Assembly (NCBI RefSeq): GCF_013087515.1
Contig: NZ_JABFCN010000070.1
Span: 124,001-188,000 of the forward strand
DNA from: Rhizobium sophorae
GTDB taxonomy: Bacteria > Pseudomonadota > Alphaproteobacteria > Rhizobiales > Rhizobiaceae
Length of the DNA: 64,000 bases
Reading direction: 5' to 3'
Both the position numbers and the translations under genes were made by a program. The notes beneath the pieces were generated by a model that saw only the letters and a program-made list of their open reading frames with translations, searched no databases and was not told the DNA's origin. Below are positions 8,937-18,900 of the stretch, one piece after another; within the stretch, counting starts at the first letter, position 1; each line of letters opens with the position of its first letter.

Positions 8937-9640
8937 AGATCATTTTCGCCGGCCCCAGCCTTCCCGATGCAGCGTCGCTTGCCGGCAAGGAAATATGCGT
9001 CCTGCCGCCTGCCACGCAGGGCGATGTCCAGGCTGCGGTGGAACAGGGCGCCAATGTCGTCGGCCTGATCGACGGCGGCTTCGAATATGCCGCACCGGTC
9101 TGGCACAAGGAAATTCTCCATGCTCTGTCGTTGGGTGTCGCGGTTTTCGGGGCGGCAAGCATGGGCGCGTTGCGCGCTGCCGAATGCCATCCGTTCGGCA
9201 TGATCGGGATCGGCCGCATTTTCGAAGATTATCGCGCCGGCCGGCTGGTCGACGATGCCGCCGTCGCGCTCACGCACGCACCGAGCGCGCTGGGTAGCAA
9301 GCCGCTGACGGTACCGCTCGTCAATGTCAGCGCTACGCTCGATGCGATGGAGGATCGCGGACTGCTGGAAAGTCGGTTGCGCCAACAGCTCGAAGATGCC
9401 GCGGGCGCGATATTCTTTAAGAAACGAACGTGGCGGGCGGTGGTCGAGCAATGTGCAGGGCTGGCCGAGCCGGATCGTGCGGACCTACTGGCGGCACTTC
9501 TGTCGAATGCCGTCGATCAAAAACGCATCGATGCCTTGGAATTATTGAAAGCCGTGCAGGAAGTCCGCGACATTCGCTCGAATGCCGATCTACCCTGGAA
9601 ATTGCACGACACCCCGTTCCGGACGCGCTCTGAATTGTGA
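8933..9640 (+). CDS. tfuA: TfuA-like protein, YcaO partner
   Basis: A 235-residue TfuA-domain protein, named after the trifolitoxin-linked gene of Rhizobium. Conserved blocks: IIFAGPSLPDA at the N-terminus, LPPATQGDV, GLIDGGFEYAAPVWHKEIL, VFGAASMGALRAAEC and GMIGIGRIFEDYRAGRLVDD. TfuA proteins accompany YcaO in thioamide-forming systems and are thought to deliver sulfide or stimulate the YcaO. The start is TTG 8933, whose last bases overlap the YcaO stop (TTGA), so translation is coupled. An ORF reaching back to 8642 is only an open frame inside ycaO. The role is well supported; the substrate is not known. Confidence 0.87.
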   Translation: MKIIFAGPSLPDAASLAGKEICVLPPATQGDVQAAVEQGANVVGLIDGGFEYAAPVWHKEILHALSLGVAVFGAASMGALRAAECHPFGMIGIGRIFEDYRAGRLVDDAAVALTHAPSALGSKPLTVPLVNVSATLDAMEDRGLLESRLRQQLEDAAGAIFFKKRTWRAVVEQCAGLAEPDRADLLAALLSNAVDQKRIDALELLKAVQEVRDIRSNADLPWKLHDTPFRTRSEL

Positions 9641-9743
9641 ATCGAAGCCGGCAATTGTCACCGAGGGTTGTGTCACGCTTTTTTCACGGGCTGGATCACC
9701 TCCACACGCGTATCATTCCTTCAATTCATTGCAGAAATGGGGC

Positions 9744-9992
9744 ATGGGCGTGACATCAATTGTCAAGATAAAAGCAGACCAAGGGGCGGAAGACGGTCTG
9801 GAAGAGCTCGTCGCGTTGGCGCGGATGATCGCCTATGCGCGACAGGTCGCTCAGGATGTCAAACTGCAGTTCGCGACGAATTGTCTCGACCTTGCGCTCG
9901 AGGCCGTGAAGCAGGAAGTGGGGGAGGGTTTGACCAGGGAACTGGGCGAATTGAGTTCTCCGGTGCCGCAAGTGAGTGTGAGAAGTCATTAG
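9744..9992 (+). CDS. 82-residue helical protein ending the YcaO/TfuA unit
   Basis: A small acidic protein (start MGVTSIVKIKADQGAED) predicted by eye to be mostly helical: GLEELVALARMIAYARQVAQ then LDLALEAVKQEVGEGLTREL. It holds one cysteine and ends SSPVPQVSVRSH. It starts 103 bp after tfuA and is followed by a 15-bp hairpin. I do not recognise the family. It may be a second peptide of the system or an unrelated small regulator. A GTG at 9750 is an alternative start. The frame is open further upstream to 9582, but that part overlaps tfuA. Confidence 0.55.
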   Translation: MGVTSIVKIKADQGAEDGLEELVALARMIAYARQVAQDVKLQFATNCLDLALEAVKQEVGEGLTRELGELSSPVPQVSVRSH

Positions 9993-10046
9993 TAGGGCGC
10001 GTCCGATCGCACGCGCCGGAAACACTCCAGCGTTTCAAACTCGCGC

Positions 10047-10082
10047 ATAACCCCGAAAATCAATTTCGATTTTCGGGGTTAT
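10047..10082. terminator. Perfect 15-bp hairpin, likely transcription terminator
   Basis: Perfect inverted repeat ATAACCCCGAAAATC / GATTTTCGGGGTTAT with a 6-base loop, 55 bp after the 82-aa gene. The A/T-rich base of the stem makes it a plausible terminator, although no long U-run follows. Confidence 0.6.
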
Positions 10083-10227
10083 TGCATGTGCTTGTGCGCA
10101 ACCGAGCAGTCGCCAATCGAACCGGGGCGTTTGTTTCAAGCGTCGGAAGATAAAGGGCTGAAACGGAAGCCCGGTGTGTGTACCGATGCTTCGGCGTTTC
10201 ACTCTCGGGCTGGCGTCAACTTGTAGG

Positions 10228-10310
10228 CTAAAGCATGTCTCGTAAAAGTATGCAGCGGTTTTGCGACATCCGTAAAAACAAGGACCCAAGGCGCCAGGGG
10301 CGACTCTGAA
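10228..10310. repeat. Probable rhizobial intergenic repeat
   Basis: The stretch starting TAAAGCATGTCTCG and continuing with GCAGCGGTTTTGCGACAT and AAAACAAGGACC resembles a short motif I associate with many rhizobial intergenic regions. It lies in a non-coding gap, and the antisense frame across it (10228-10494) is probably a spurious ORF. Identification is from memory of the motif, not from a search. Confidence 0.35.
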
Positions 10311-10524
10311 AGAAAAGGTTGCGACGCGCTTTAGCGAAGCCCGGCTCGCTGCCTGCCTGGCTGGGTGGTTGAAGTTTTTCTGGAGCTATACGGCATTCCA
10401 TCCCATGGACGGCTTCGAAGCGAGTGGTAAACGATCCCGTTGACGTTGCCTCCGGGCAGGGAGGCGGCGTGATTCGACTCAATGTCTTCCGCACGACCAG
10501 CCGATTGGCGGCCGACCCTTCATC

Positions 10525-10731
10525 TTAATGGGTCAGGTTACGCTTCTGGGCCAGCAGCAGAATGTAGTCGTCGGCAATGTCGGCGATTGCCATTGCGACT
10601 TCCGCTGGATCGCATCCCTCGACCTTTGTATTTGCAATGAACTGATAAACCGCCTTCTCGATCTGCTTCCGGCAGATCATCACGCGCTCATCGTAACCAA
10701 ATTCCGGAATCTGCGATGCTATATCACTCAT
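10525..10731 (-). CDS. 68-residue hypothetical protein
   Basis: Small soluble protein (MSDIASQIPEFGYDERV ... ADDYILLLAQKRNLTH) with two helices: VMICRKQIEKAVYQFIAN and PAEVAMAIADIADDYILLL. The ATG at 10731 follows a GAGGGA sequence. An upstream ATG at 10791 gives a hydrophobic 20-residue extension that I consider less likely. Family and function unknown; it stands alone. Confidence 0.55.
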   Translation of the reverse strand: MSDIASQIPEFGYDERVMICRKQIEKAVYQFIANTKVEGCDPAEVAMAIADIADDYILLLAQKRNLTH

Positions 10732-11970
10732 CAGGTCGGCTCCCTCACTACTTACAGTGACCATGACACAAATTATAAGTTGAGCAAGCAAATGCTTTAT
10801 GAAGGGTTAATTCACTGTCGAGGTGCGACCATTTCGACACAGGTCAGCCATGTCACGAGGCCTCCGGCGTGTTGAATCAGGACTGACCAACTTCGCCCAA
10901 GCATATCGGTTGTCTCGTATCGGGAGGCTCGTCAAAGAGGACAGGCATGTCTGGCGCCGCGAGTTTGCCTCGGTATTTCGCTTGGCGAGGACAAGGTCGC
11001 AGGGAGTTAAGGAATGACTATATTTATCAATATATTACGGTTTCACCCAGCAGCGTTGAATTGCATCTGCAACTTTTCGCCGCGCGACCACTCCAGGATT
11101 GTTAGGCCATCGGTTGTGACAATCATCACCAATGATGCAGGCAGGTGCCGGGGTCGTTGATGACCTCGTGCGGGAAGTAGCTTTTGGTAGATCTTCAGTT
11201 CTTGCGTGGAAGGTAATGCCGATGCTTTTGAAAATTTATGCATAATAGGTCAAGACCGACAATTGAGTGTGGCAAGTAAAAATTATCAAAAGGTAAAATT
11301 ATGAATTTCAAACAATGGTTGTATTTAAAAATAAATTGTAAGACGGTTAGATTTTTACATGTTACTAATCATGGGATGTGTTCTTCTTTGTTCTGGAGGT
11401 AATACTTGTGGAGTTTTGTCAGATAATCATCTCGACTTGACCGTGAATTTTCTGTCCCCGCAATTTCGTTGCGGATCCGAAAGCATCATCCGGGATGAGT
11501 TGAAGGGTCGGTAGAAGTATTGGCAAAAGAGAATTCGAACTTTGATCTTGACTTGCCGATGATGGGGATTTTCTGATCACACCGATCTCGACAGCATAAC
11601 ATCGCCATCGGAAATGAAATCTATTGATGCCGATGCAGCGACAAAGGCTGTCGCATTTGTGGCAACTTGCCAAAAAGCAAAGTCGAGGACCCGCCGGGGT
11701 GGGTGACGGGTCCTCCGGTAGGAATGCTTGCACGTACGCAGATATGATTGCAGTAAAACTATGTATTGTCACGGATCATTATTGGGGCGATTGCTTTTCT
11801 CATAACTTGTTCGCTTTTTTGCTAACTACTATTCTGCTTAAATATCAAAATTTGTAATGCAAGTAACGATGTAGTCGCTACGCCGATTGAAGTGATGGTT
11901 TGTTAAATCTTTAGCTGTTTCAGCGGCCGGGCAGCGCCGGCGCCACCAACGGACGTACGGCCCGCAGGCA
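10732..11970. other. Long region without a recognisable gene
   Basis: Only short, unconvincing frames occur here (for example 11043-11243 and 11419-11772 on the minus strand). Several stretches are AT-rich (11020-11045, 11280-11360, 11800-11900). I see no RNA gene, array or mobile-element end. It may be a decayed region between the peptide unit and the glycan operon. Confidence 0.4.
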
Positions 11971-13095
11971 TCAAGCCTCCTGCGACGAGGTCGCCGAAGA
12001 GCATTCGCCGGACCGATCGATCTCCGACAAGCGCCTGAACAATGCCTTGGTCCTGAAGCGTGACCAACCGCCCACTAAGGGGACAAGCGGGTCTATCTCT
12101 TCGAATTTTCTGAGATTCTTTTGCTTTTGTTCCCTAGCCGGCCAGACTTTCGATAACGCCTTGCGCGTGGCTCTCTTGGCTTTTGAGAGGATCAATTTGG
12201 CGAGGGTGCCGGAGGCGAGCATTGGGCTATGACGATAAATGTGTTTGAGCGAGGTCGCAGCGCTGCGCCAATCTTTCAAAGCAGCAAATTTTGAAAATGC
12301 ATAAAGATGCGCCGACGTGCGGGCGTAACTGACGACCAAGGCCGGAAGCTGGGGATTGCGAGCGATACATTGCTCGGTCACGGCTAGAAGTGATCGCGCC
12401 ATCCGCGACCTGTCTGAAGACATGGCTGCGGAATGAGTGCGATAGCCCACCAGACCCAACGGCACCGTCTCGATCTTGAAATGTTCAGCGGTACGGAGTT
12501 CGAAATCGAAATCCTCGCATCCTCCAATCCCCTTGCTGGCATAGCTTGGATCGTAGCCGCCGATCTTGTCGATAACCGCGCGGCGAACCATGAAGCCGCT
12601 GCCATTGCCGACAAAACGGAATACGAGATGACGGTTGAGAATGCTGTCACGGGCGTTCAGCGACGAACCGGATCTCGTGCAATATCCTTCGGTATCGATT
12701 AAGCGGTGAAGGGCATAGACTGCGCCCCAGGCCTCCGGCAGGGGATGGAGCGCCGCAAGCATTCTTTCGACATAGGTCGGATGCCATATGTCGTCCGCAT
12801 CGAGGAAGGCGATATAGTCGGATTTTGATGCTTCGATTCCGGTATTGCGGGCCGCAGCGACGCCACGGTTTTCGGTCGACAGAATCCGGATCCTTGGATC
12901 GTCCGCGGCGAAGCGACGACAGATCGAGGCGGTGTCGTCCGTCGAACCGTCGTCGATGATGACGATCTCCAGCGCCTTGTGGGTCTGGTCGCTGACGGAC
13001 TGGAGCGTCTGGGCAAGGTAGGGGCTGGCGTTATAAGCAGGGATAATGACGGCCACTTGAATGCAGGATGTGGTTGGCATCTCCATCGCCGTCAC
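11971..13095 (-). CDS. Glycosyltransferase family 2 protein
   Basis: A 374-residue GT-A fold transferase. The nucleotide-sugar site is clear: VAVIIPAYNASPYLAQTL, IVIIDDGSTDDT, and the metal-binding DxD motif in YIAFLDADDIWHP. A C-terminal basic helical part (RATRKALSKVWPAREQKQ) may contact membrane. It is the last gene of the six-gene minus-strand operon, and its start overlaps the end of the ABC gene by four bases (ATGA type), so expression is coupled. It should add one sugar to the glycan exported by this locus. Confidence 0.87.
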   Translation of the reverse strand: MTAMEMPTTSCIQVAVIIPAYNASPYLAQTLQSVSDQTHKALEIVIIDDGSTDDTASICRRFAADDPRIRILSTENRGVAAARNTGIEASKSDYIAFLDADDIWHPTYVERMLAALHPLPEAWGAVYALHRLIDTEGYCTRSGSSLNARDSILNRHLVFRFVGNGSGFMVRRAVIDKIGGYDPSYASKGIGGCEDFDFELRTAEHFKIETVPLGLVGYRTHSAAMSSDRSRMARSLLAVTEQCIARNPQLPALVVSYARTSAHLYAFSKFAALKDWRSAATSLKHIYRHSPMLASGTLAKLILSKAKRATRKALSKVWPAREQKQKNLRKFEEIDPLVPLVGGWSRFRTKALFRRLSEIDRSGECSSATSSQEA

Positions 13096-14846
13096 CCGAG
13101 CTTGGATGTGGGGGTGGGTGGGTTGAGATCGATCCGGTTCTTCATCAGCCTGGCCACAGCGGGCCGATGGCTAACGACGATCAGCGTTCTGCCAGGATCT
13201 TCTTTCATCGCCGAAAACACCTGCATCTCGGTACTTTCATCGAGCGCGCTCGTGGCTTCGTCCAGAATCAGGATTTGAGGCCGGCCCGCGAGCGCGCGCG
13301 CCAAGCCTATGCGTTGCCTTTGTCCGCCCGACAGCCGGATCGCCTCGTCGCCCAGCCATTCATCGAAGCCATCCGGCAGATTTTCGATGAATTCTGTGGC
13401 GCAGGCCACATCGGCGGCCCAGCGGATATCCTCCTCCGAGATATCGCGACGGAACCGGATGTTGTCGAAGACGGTGCCTTCCATTAGTTCGACATCCTGG
13501 CCCGACACCGAGAGCAGTTGTAGCCAGCTGGAGTGGTCGATGGTTGCCAGGTCCCTGCCGTCGACCGTGATCATGCCTTGTGTCGGCCGGTTGAGATCGA
13601 GAATCATGTTGAGAATTGTCGTCTTGCCGGAGCCGCTCGGCCCCGTCAGAGCCGTCGTCTCGCCGGCCCGGATCGAGAAGCTGAGGCGATGAACGGCCGG
13701 CGTGTTCGTGTGCTCATAGGTAAAGGAGACATCGCGGAAGACAATCGCCTCCGCCAGGCGGCTTACCTTCTCCCCTGGCGAGGTCTGCTTGATGTCATCC
13801 TTCTCTGAAAGCAGCCCCAGGACCTTTTGCAGGGACGCTTCCATCTCGTATAGGCTGAGAATCTGGGAATCAAATCCCTTGATATGCGGCTGAAGCCTGT
13901 AAAGAAGGATTGTGGCCGAGAGCGCAGCCTTGAAATCGACCGGCAGGAATTCCGAGGACAGAATGATCGTCAGGATGACCCCGAAGGTCAGTATCTCGCT
14001 CACAAGCGAGGTCGTCGCCCCCATCCAGTCCGATCGGCGCCAGGTCTGGCCTACTTCTCTGGAAAGCGCCTCGAAGAGTTGCTGATGGCGTTTCTCCAGG
14101 CCGAAGCTTTTGACGGCCTTCGCAGTCTGCAACGTTGTCCAGCTCAACTGCGTCAACGCTTCCACCGCAGCCACCGCAGAGGCGCCCAGACGCCGGTAGG
14201 CGCCGGCAAAGAAACCCAATGCGAAATTATGAATGAAGCCGAAGGCGAGCCCGAGCAAGGCGATCGGCCAGGCCATCACCACCATGCCGATGCCAAAGAT
14301 CACGATCGTGCCGAAATTGACCCCCAACCGCACCAGGCTGGCATGCGCCGAGGACACTGCGTAGGATTCGGTGGCGATGACGTTGATCAGGTCGCTACGC
14401 TCATAGTCCTGAAATCGCTGAAACGGAATGGCCAAAACCTTGGCGTAGAGACGCTCCCGCATCCTGTCGCTAATTCGATGGTTGATCGCGCTCGCAATGA
14501 GCGAGTTGACGCATCCCAGAAAAATCCGCAGGAGGATGGAGCCGATGAGAATGCCGACCAGGATCGTCTTCGAAAGACTAAAGTCGATGTTGCCGAAAAA
14601 GGCTGGAAGCCATGCAATGGCGGAGCCGGTAACCGGGCCTTGCTGCCCGAGAAGAAAGACCAGGCTGACCAGAAGGGTTATCCCGATCATTTCCGAAAGG
14701 CCGGTGAGAATTCCGAGGATGATCATCACCGTCATCTTCAGCCGCAGCGCCGGCACGAGTTGCCGAAGCTCGCGGAACCGAGCCGCTACGATCAGGTTGT
14801 AGGCGGTGGTCGGCTTGGCGGATGCGCGTTTTCGAAACCTATTCAT
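13092..14846 (-). CDS. ABC exporter (fused membrane and ATPase domains), candidate glycan flippase
   Basis: A 584-residue half-size ABC exporter of the MsbA/PglK layout. Residues about 30-310 carry six membrane helices (for example MTVMIILGILTGLSEMIGIT and TILVGILIGSILLRIFLG). The ATPase follows: Walker A GPSGSGKTT, signature LSGGQRQRIGLARAL, Walker B ILILDEATSALDE and the IVVSHR switch histidine. The protein should work as a homodimer moving a lipid-linked or hydrophobic substrate out of the cytoplasm. Being sandwiched between GT2 genes, with overlaps at both ends, argues for a lipid-linked glycan as cargo. Confidence 0.87.
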   Translation of the reverse strand: MNRFRKRASAKPTTAYNLIVAARFRELRQLVPALRLKMTVMIILGILTGLSEMIGITLLVSLVFLLGQQGPVTGSAIAWLPAFFGNIDFSLSKTILVGILIGSILLRIFLGCVNSLIASAINHRISDRMRERLYAKVLAIPFQRFQDYERSDLINVIATESYAVSSAHASLVRLGVNFGTIVIFGIGMVVMAWPIALLGLAFGFIHNFALGFFAGAYRRLGASAVAAVEALTQLSWTTLQTAKAVKSFGLEKRHQQLFEALSREVGQTWRRSDWMGATTSLVSEILTFGVILTIILSSEFLPVDFKAALSATILLYRLQPHIKGFDSQILSLYEMEASLQKVLGLLSEKDDIKQTSPGEKVSRLAEAIVFRDVSFTYEHTNTPAVHRLSFSIRAGETTALTGPSGSGKTTILNMILDLNRPTQGMITVDGRDLATIDHSSWLQLLSVSGQDVELMEGTVFDNIRFRRDISEEDIRWAADVACATEFIENLPDGFDEWLGDEAIRLSGGQRQRIGLARALAGRPQILILDEATSALDESTEMQVFSAMKEDPGRTLIVVSHRPAVARLMKNRIDLNPPTPTSKLG

Positions 14847-15915
14847 TGTCGGCCACCCGCGCAGCGATGGGGCTGGGCGCCTCGCTGGCCGGCAGGCCGG
14901 CGAAACGATCGCGGAAAGCTGTTCCGGCTTGCGGGATGGCCGCGGCGAAGCGGATTTTAGGCCGGGCCGGAGGCTTGCCCAGGGCGCGCCTCGCCATCCT
15001 TATGCCGTGGCGCTTTGCCTGCCGCCATCCCTGCTGCAGGCCGTGGACGATCAGTCGTGAGGGGTATTTGCTCACCATCATCGGCGCCAGCTTTTTGAGC
15101 TGCGCATAATCGTCGTCGAGAAACGCCTTTTTGAAATACCAGGAGGCGGTGTTGAATTCAGCCGTCCGGATGTCACGCTCAAGATGTGGATAGCGGGCGA
15201 TGATCGGCGCCATCACCAGGGCGTGGGACTTCAGCATCCGATAGGCATTGCTGGACATGTTTCCCCTGGTGAAACGATAGCCGGTCAGAAAATCGGGTAC
15301 CAGCGCGAAGGGCAGCGTTTCGGCGAGCGCCAGATACAGTTTCAGATCCTCACACCCCTCGGCGCCGTTGTCGCGCAGCCCGGCGTCATAGCCGCCGCAG
15401 CGAAGAATCTCCGCCCGCGGCATTAAGGGCGTGCTGCCATTGCCGATGAAGTTTTCCCGCAATAGCGGTTCGAAGATGTTTCCTTGATGCAGGACCGGGC
15501 GCGAATGGCCGAAAATGATGCCGTTTTCGTCGATCGCCGCATACCAATTATAGGCAACCCCGTTTCCATCGGGAAATTTCAGCACCGCCTCGAGCTGGAG
15601 TTCGATCTTGCTCGGATGCCACACATCATCGGCATCGACAGGGGCTATATAGAGGCCGCGCGCCTTCCTGACGCCGTGGTTGCGCGCCCGCGCAACCCCG
15701 CCATTGTCCTGACGGAGAACACGGACACGAGGATCGGCCAGGCTATAGTCGCTTGCAAGATCGAAGGTGCCGTCTCGCGATCCGTCGTCGACCACCAGGA
15801 TTTCGAGCTTGTCGTAGGACTGGGCAGAGACGCTTCGCAATGTTTCGACAAGCGTCCTCTCGGCATTGTAAGCCGGTATGACGATGGTAACCAAGGGGGA
15901 TGCTGCGGCAGTCAT
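14839..15915 (-). CDS. Glycosyltransferase family 2 protein
   Basis: A 358-residue GT2 transferase: LVTIVIPAYNAERTLVETL, ILVVDDGSRDGTF and the metal site IAPVDADDVWHPSK. It is a paralogue of the other two short GT2 proteins of the operon. The frame is open to 16113, but that extension overlaps the upstream fusion gene; the ATG at 15915 lies 7 bp after that gene's stop. Its own stop overlaps the start of the ABC gene by eight bases. A basic C-terminal helix (RQAKRHGIRMARRALGKPP) may be membrane-proximal. Confidence 0.86.
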   Translation of the reverse strand: MTAAASPLVTIVIPAYNAERTLVETLRSVSAQSYDKLEILVVDDGSRDGTFDLASDYSLADPRVRVLRQDNGGVARARNHGVRKARGLYIAPVDADDVWHPSKIELQLEAVLKFPDGNGVAYNWYAAIDENGIIFGHSRPVLHQGNIFEPLLRENFIGNGSTPLMPRAEILRCGGYDAGLRDNGAEGCEDLKLYLALAETLPFALVPDFLTGYRFTRGNMSSNAYRMLKSHALVMAPIIARYPHLERDIRTAEFNTASWYFKKAFLDDDYAQLKKLAPMMVSKYPSRLIVHGLQQGWRQAKRHGIRMARRALGKPPARPKIRFAAAIPQAGTAFRDRFAGLPASEAPSPIAARVADNE

Positions 15916-15922
15916 GGCTTTG

Positions 15923-18900
15923 TCATCCGATAAAGACTCCCGGCAGGCCGATGAGTTCAGGGAAGGCTTCAAGCGGGCGATCCCCGCGCACCTCGAAGCG
16001 CGGCAGAGCGAAGAAATTATCGGAGAAGGTAGCCTTCGCCGGGCGTGTCGTGAAGCCGACGCTATAGCCGGCAAGCGCCAGAATGCCCGGGACCCTGAAG
16101 TCTGTCCCGCCATAAGGAAGTGCGATCGATTCCACCGGGGCGCCCAGCCGGCTCTGCAGCGCGTCGCGCGATAACATGGCTTCGGCCAGCAGGGCTTCGT
16201 TGTCCATCGCGCTGGCGGGCGTGTGGGATGCGAGGTGAGAGCCGAAGCTGATGCCCTTTTGGTGCAATTCTTGAATATGCGACCAGGACATCAGCGGTGC
16301 AGGCTCTCCATGGGCGGAATCCCAATCTGACCGACCGCCGACTTTATCGGTCACCACGAACACGTCGGCGCTGAAATCATTCTCGGCAAGGATCGGGTAG
16401 GCGTTCGTCTGGAAATCCAGATATGCGTCGTCGAAACTCAGCATCACGGGCCGGCCCTGGATCGGCTTGCCGCTGCGCAGAAGATTTGCCAGGTTCTGCG
16501 CAGTCACGCTGTAATAGCCCTGTCGCCTCAGGAACTGCATCTGCTTGCGGAAAATCTCCGGCGGCGTGCGGAAGCGCCGGAGTGCGGCGGGGCCGTCCTC
16601 TGCGATCCTGTGATACATCAGAATGGGAACCGAGGTGGTCACCTCCGTCTGCCATGCCGCCTCGCGCCCGATGCCCACCGGTCCGCAGATGACGTGCTTT
16701 GCCACATCCGTATCCAATGGGGCTCCATGCGCTTCGATCCGCAGGGCGGGATCGGCCACGACACCTTTCCTGAATCGGTGGATGGCGTAAAGCTCGGTGT
16801 CGATCGTCTCTTCCAGGGCGAGGCCGGCCTGTGCGGCAAAAACCTGTTTGATCGTCTCGACACCGAAAGGATGGCCCCAATCGAAACCGGTTCGGCTGGG
16901 TTCGTCCTGGCGGATATGCGCGTGGGCAGTGATCAGGTAGCCGTCCGGCTTCACGGCTGCGGCCATCTTCCGGCAGACGGCCGCAAGCATCTCCTCATCC
17001 TTCATATAGTAGAGGACTTCGGAACAGATAACGAGATCCTGCTCGGGCGGAACATCGCTTTTGACGAAATCGAGAACGCGAAGCTCGACGTTGCCATGGT
17101 CGCGGCACCGCTTGATCGCCCTGTCGATCGCTCGCTGGGAAATATCGGTGGCTGTCAGCCGACCGACCTTTGGCGCCAGCTTCTCGGTAAAGATTCCTTC
17201 GGCGCAGGCGAGTTCGAGGGCCCTTTCGATCCCTTCCGGGATCAGGCTCAACGTCTGCGCATATTTGACTTGCTCGTAGGCCGAGATGTAATTCCACGGA
17301 TCCGGGCGTTCGAACATATGCTCCCAGTATTCCTCTTCCGACTGAGTGGGAGCAGTCTGTTTTCCTTTCTGCGACCGTGGCTTGGGCGAGTTTCGAAACC
17401 GCGGTGCCAATCGATGTTCGAAATCCCGCAGGATTTCGGAAAGCCGGGCGTCATTGTCCTGTTTGTCGTTGGGCGCTGTGGCAAGGAGGGCACTGCGTCC
17501 GACGCGCACCAAAAGCCTTTCGAGACGCCCTCGCCGCCGACCGCTTTTGATGATCAGTCCGCCGAAGGCTCTGTAGCCGCGCAACGCCTCCTTTGTCCAC
17601 GAACTGATATAGACGAGGGTGGGCGGCATCTGCAGATGTTCTTCTGCCTGCATCTCATGCATGATCAGCCTGATCTGCGCCCGGATCGAAAGATCGCCCC
17701 AGATTGGCCCGACAAAGGTGCCGACATGTTGTCCGTCGGAAAAGGCGTGCATGATCAGCGTGTCGGCTTGCTCCGCTTTGGAAATCCTGAAAAGTGCGCC
17801 GAGCTCGACGCTGACCACCTGAATATTGCCGAGCGTGAAGGATCGCAAAGGGTTGGCGGCGGATAGCTGCCAACAGGCGATCTCGATGATCTTGCGCCCG
17901 GTGCCGGGGAAGGAATGCTGCTCAATCAGGCGGATGAGCGAAAGAAAAGCCGGTTGCCATTTGTCGAGGGCATCAATGAGATCGCCAGGCCGGTCGGTCA
18001 ATAGTCCAGTCCGCAAGCCGTGCATGATCACGTCGACAAGAAAGCTCTCATTGCCCGCCGCATCCGGTATTTCTGGCACAAGCGCTGCAAGGGCTGCGAC
18101 GTCAGTCGTCGGACTGAGCCTAGCCGAAATGGCCCAGGAGAGCATGCGCAACTGGCTGAGGCCGGGCGTCATCCAGCCGGTCTGCGATCCTTCGGCCGAT
18201 AGACCATGCTGCCCGCGCAGAGCTTCGGCCTTCGTGGTGACGGCTACGGCGTCACGCACCAGTTTGAACGGATCGCCGGATAGCGAGCCCGCTTTCATGC
18301 GATAGAAGGCGAGGCATTTGTCGACGCGGCGAAATTCGGCGCCTGCGAAGGCCATGCGCAGCCAAAGGTCCCATTCTTCGCCAGTCTGCAAGGTCTCATC
18401 CATGCCGCCTAGGTGCTCGAAAAGGCTTTTGGGAAAGACAACCGTGTGGATGGCGAGCGCACAAAAAGAGGAGAATTCGCGCTTGGCGGCATGGCCCGTC
18501 AGGATGGGCGGCTGTTCCATCGGCATCATGCGCCCGTCCGGGGCCACCCGGCGGTAAGCGCAAAAAGCGAGAACCGGTGGAGATGAATCCTCCGCCACCG
18601 GCAGCATGCTTTCGATGAAGGTCGGATCCAGCCAGTCGTCGGCATCCAGCATGCAGAGCAGGGGAGCGACCGCGAGGCGTGCGGCGTGGTTTCGCGCCGC
18701 GGCCGCACCCGCATTCGGTTGACGGGCGAGGAGAATACGGTTGTCCGGTTTTGCGATGCTCTCGAGAACCTCCCAGGTGCGGTCGGTCGAACCGTCATCG
18801 ACGACGACGGCCTGCCAGTTCGAGCGCGTCTGCTGCTGCAGGCTGGCAAGACATTCGGCAAGCGTATCGGCTGCATTATAGGCGGGGATGAGGAATGAAA

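Noticed and set aside
5179..9992. Trifolitoxin (tfx) operon
   Set aside because: Only the tfuA/YcaO part is shared; no tfx-like precursor, dehydrogenase or exporter genes are present.
10525..11990. CRISPR array or small-RNA gene in the long non-coding region
   Set aside because: No regularly spaced repeats and no convincing promoter-hairpin-terminator set by eye.
13884..14960. 358-residue plus-strand frame across the ABC exporter gene
   Set aside because: Antisense to a fully recognisable ABC protein; composition typical of a GC-rich shadow frame.
16610..17866. 418-residue plus-strand frame across the fusion gene
   Set aside because: Antisense to the NodS-like domain; no ribosome-binding site or domain seen.
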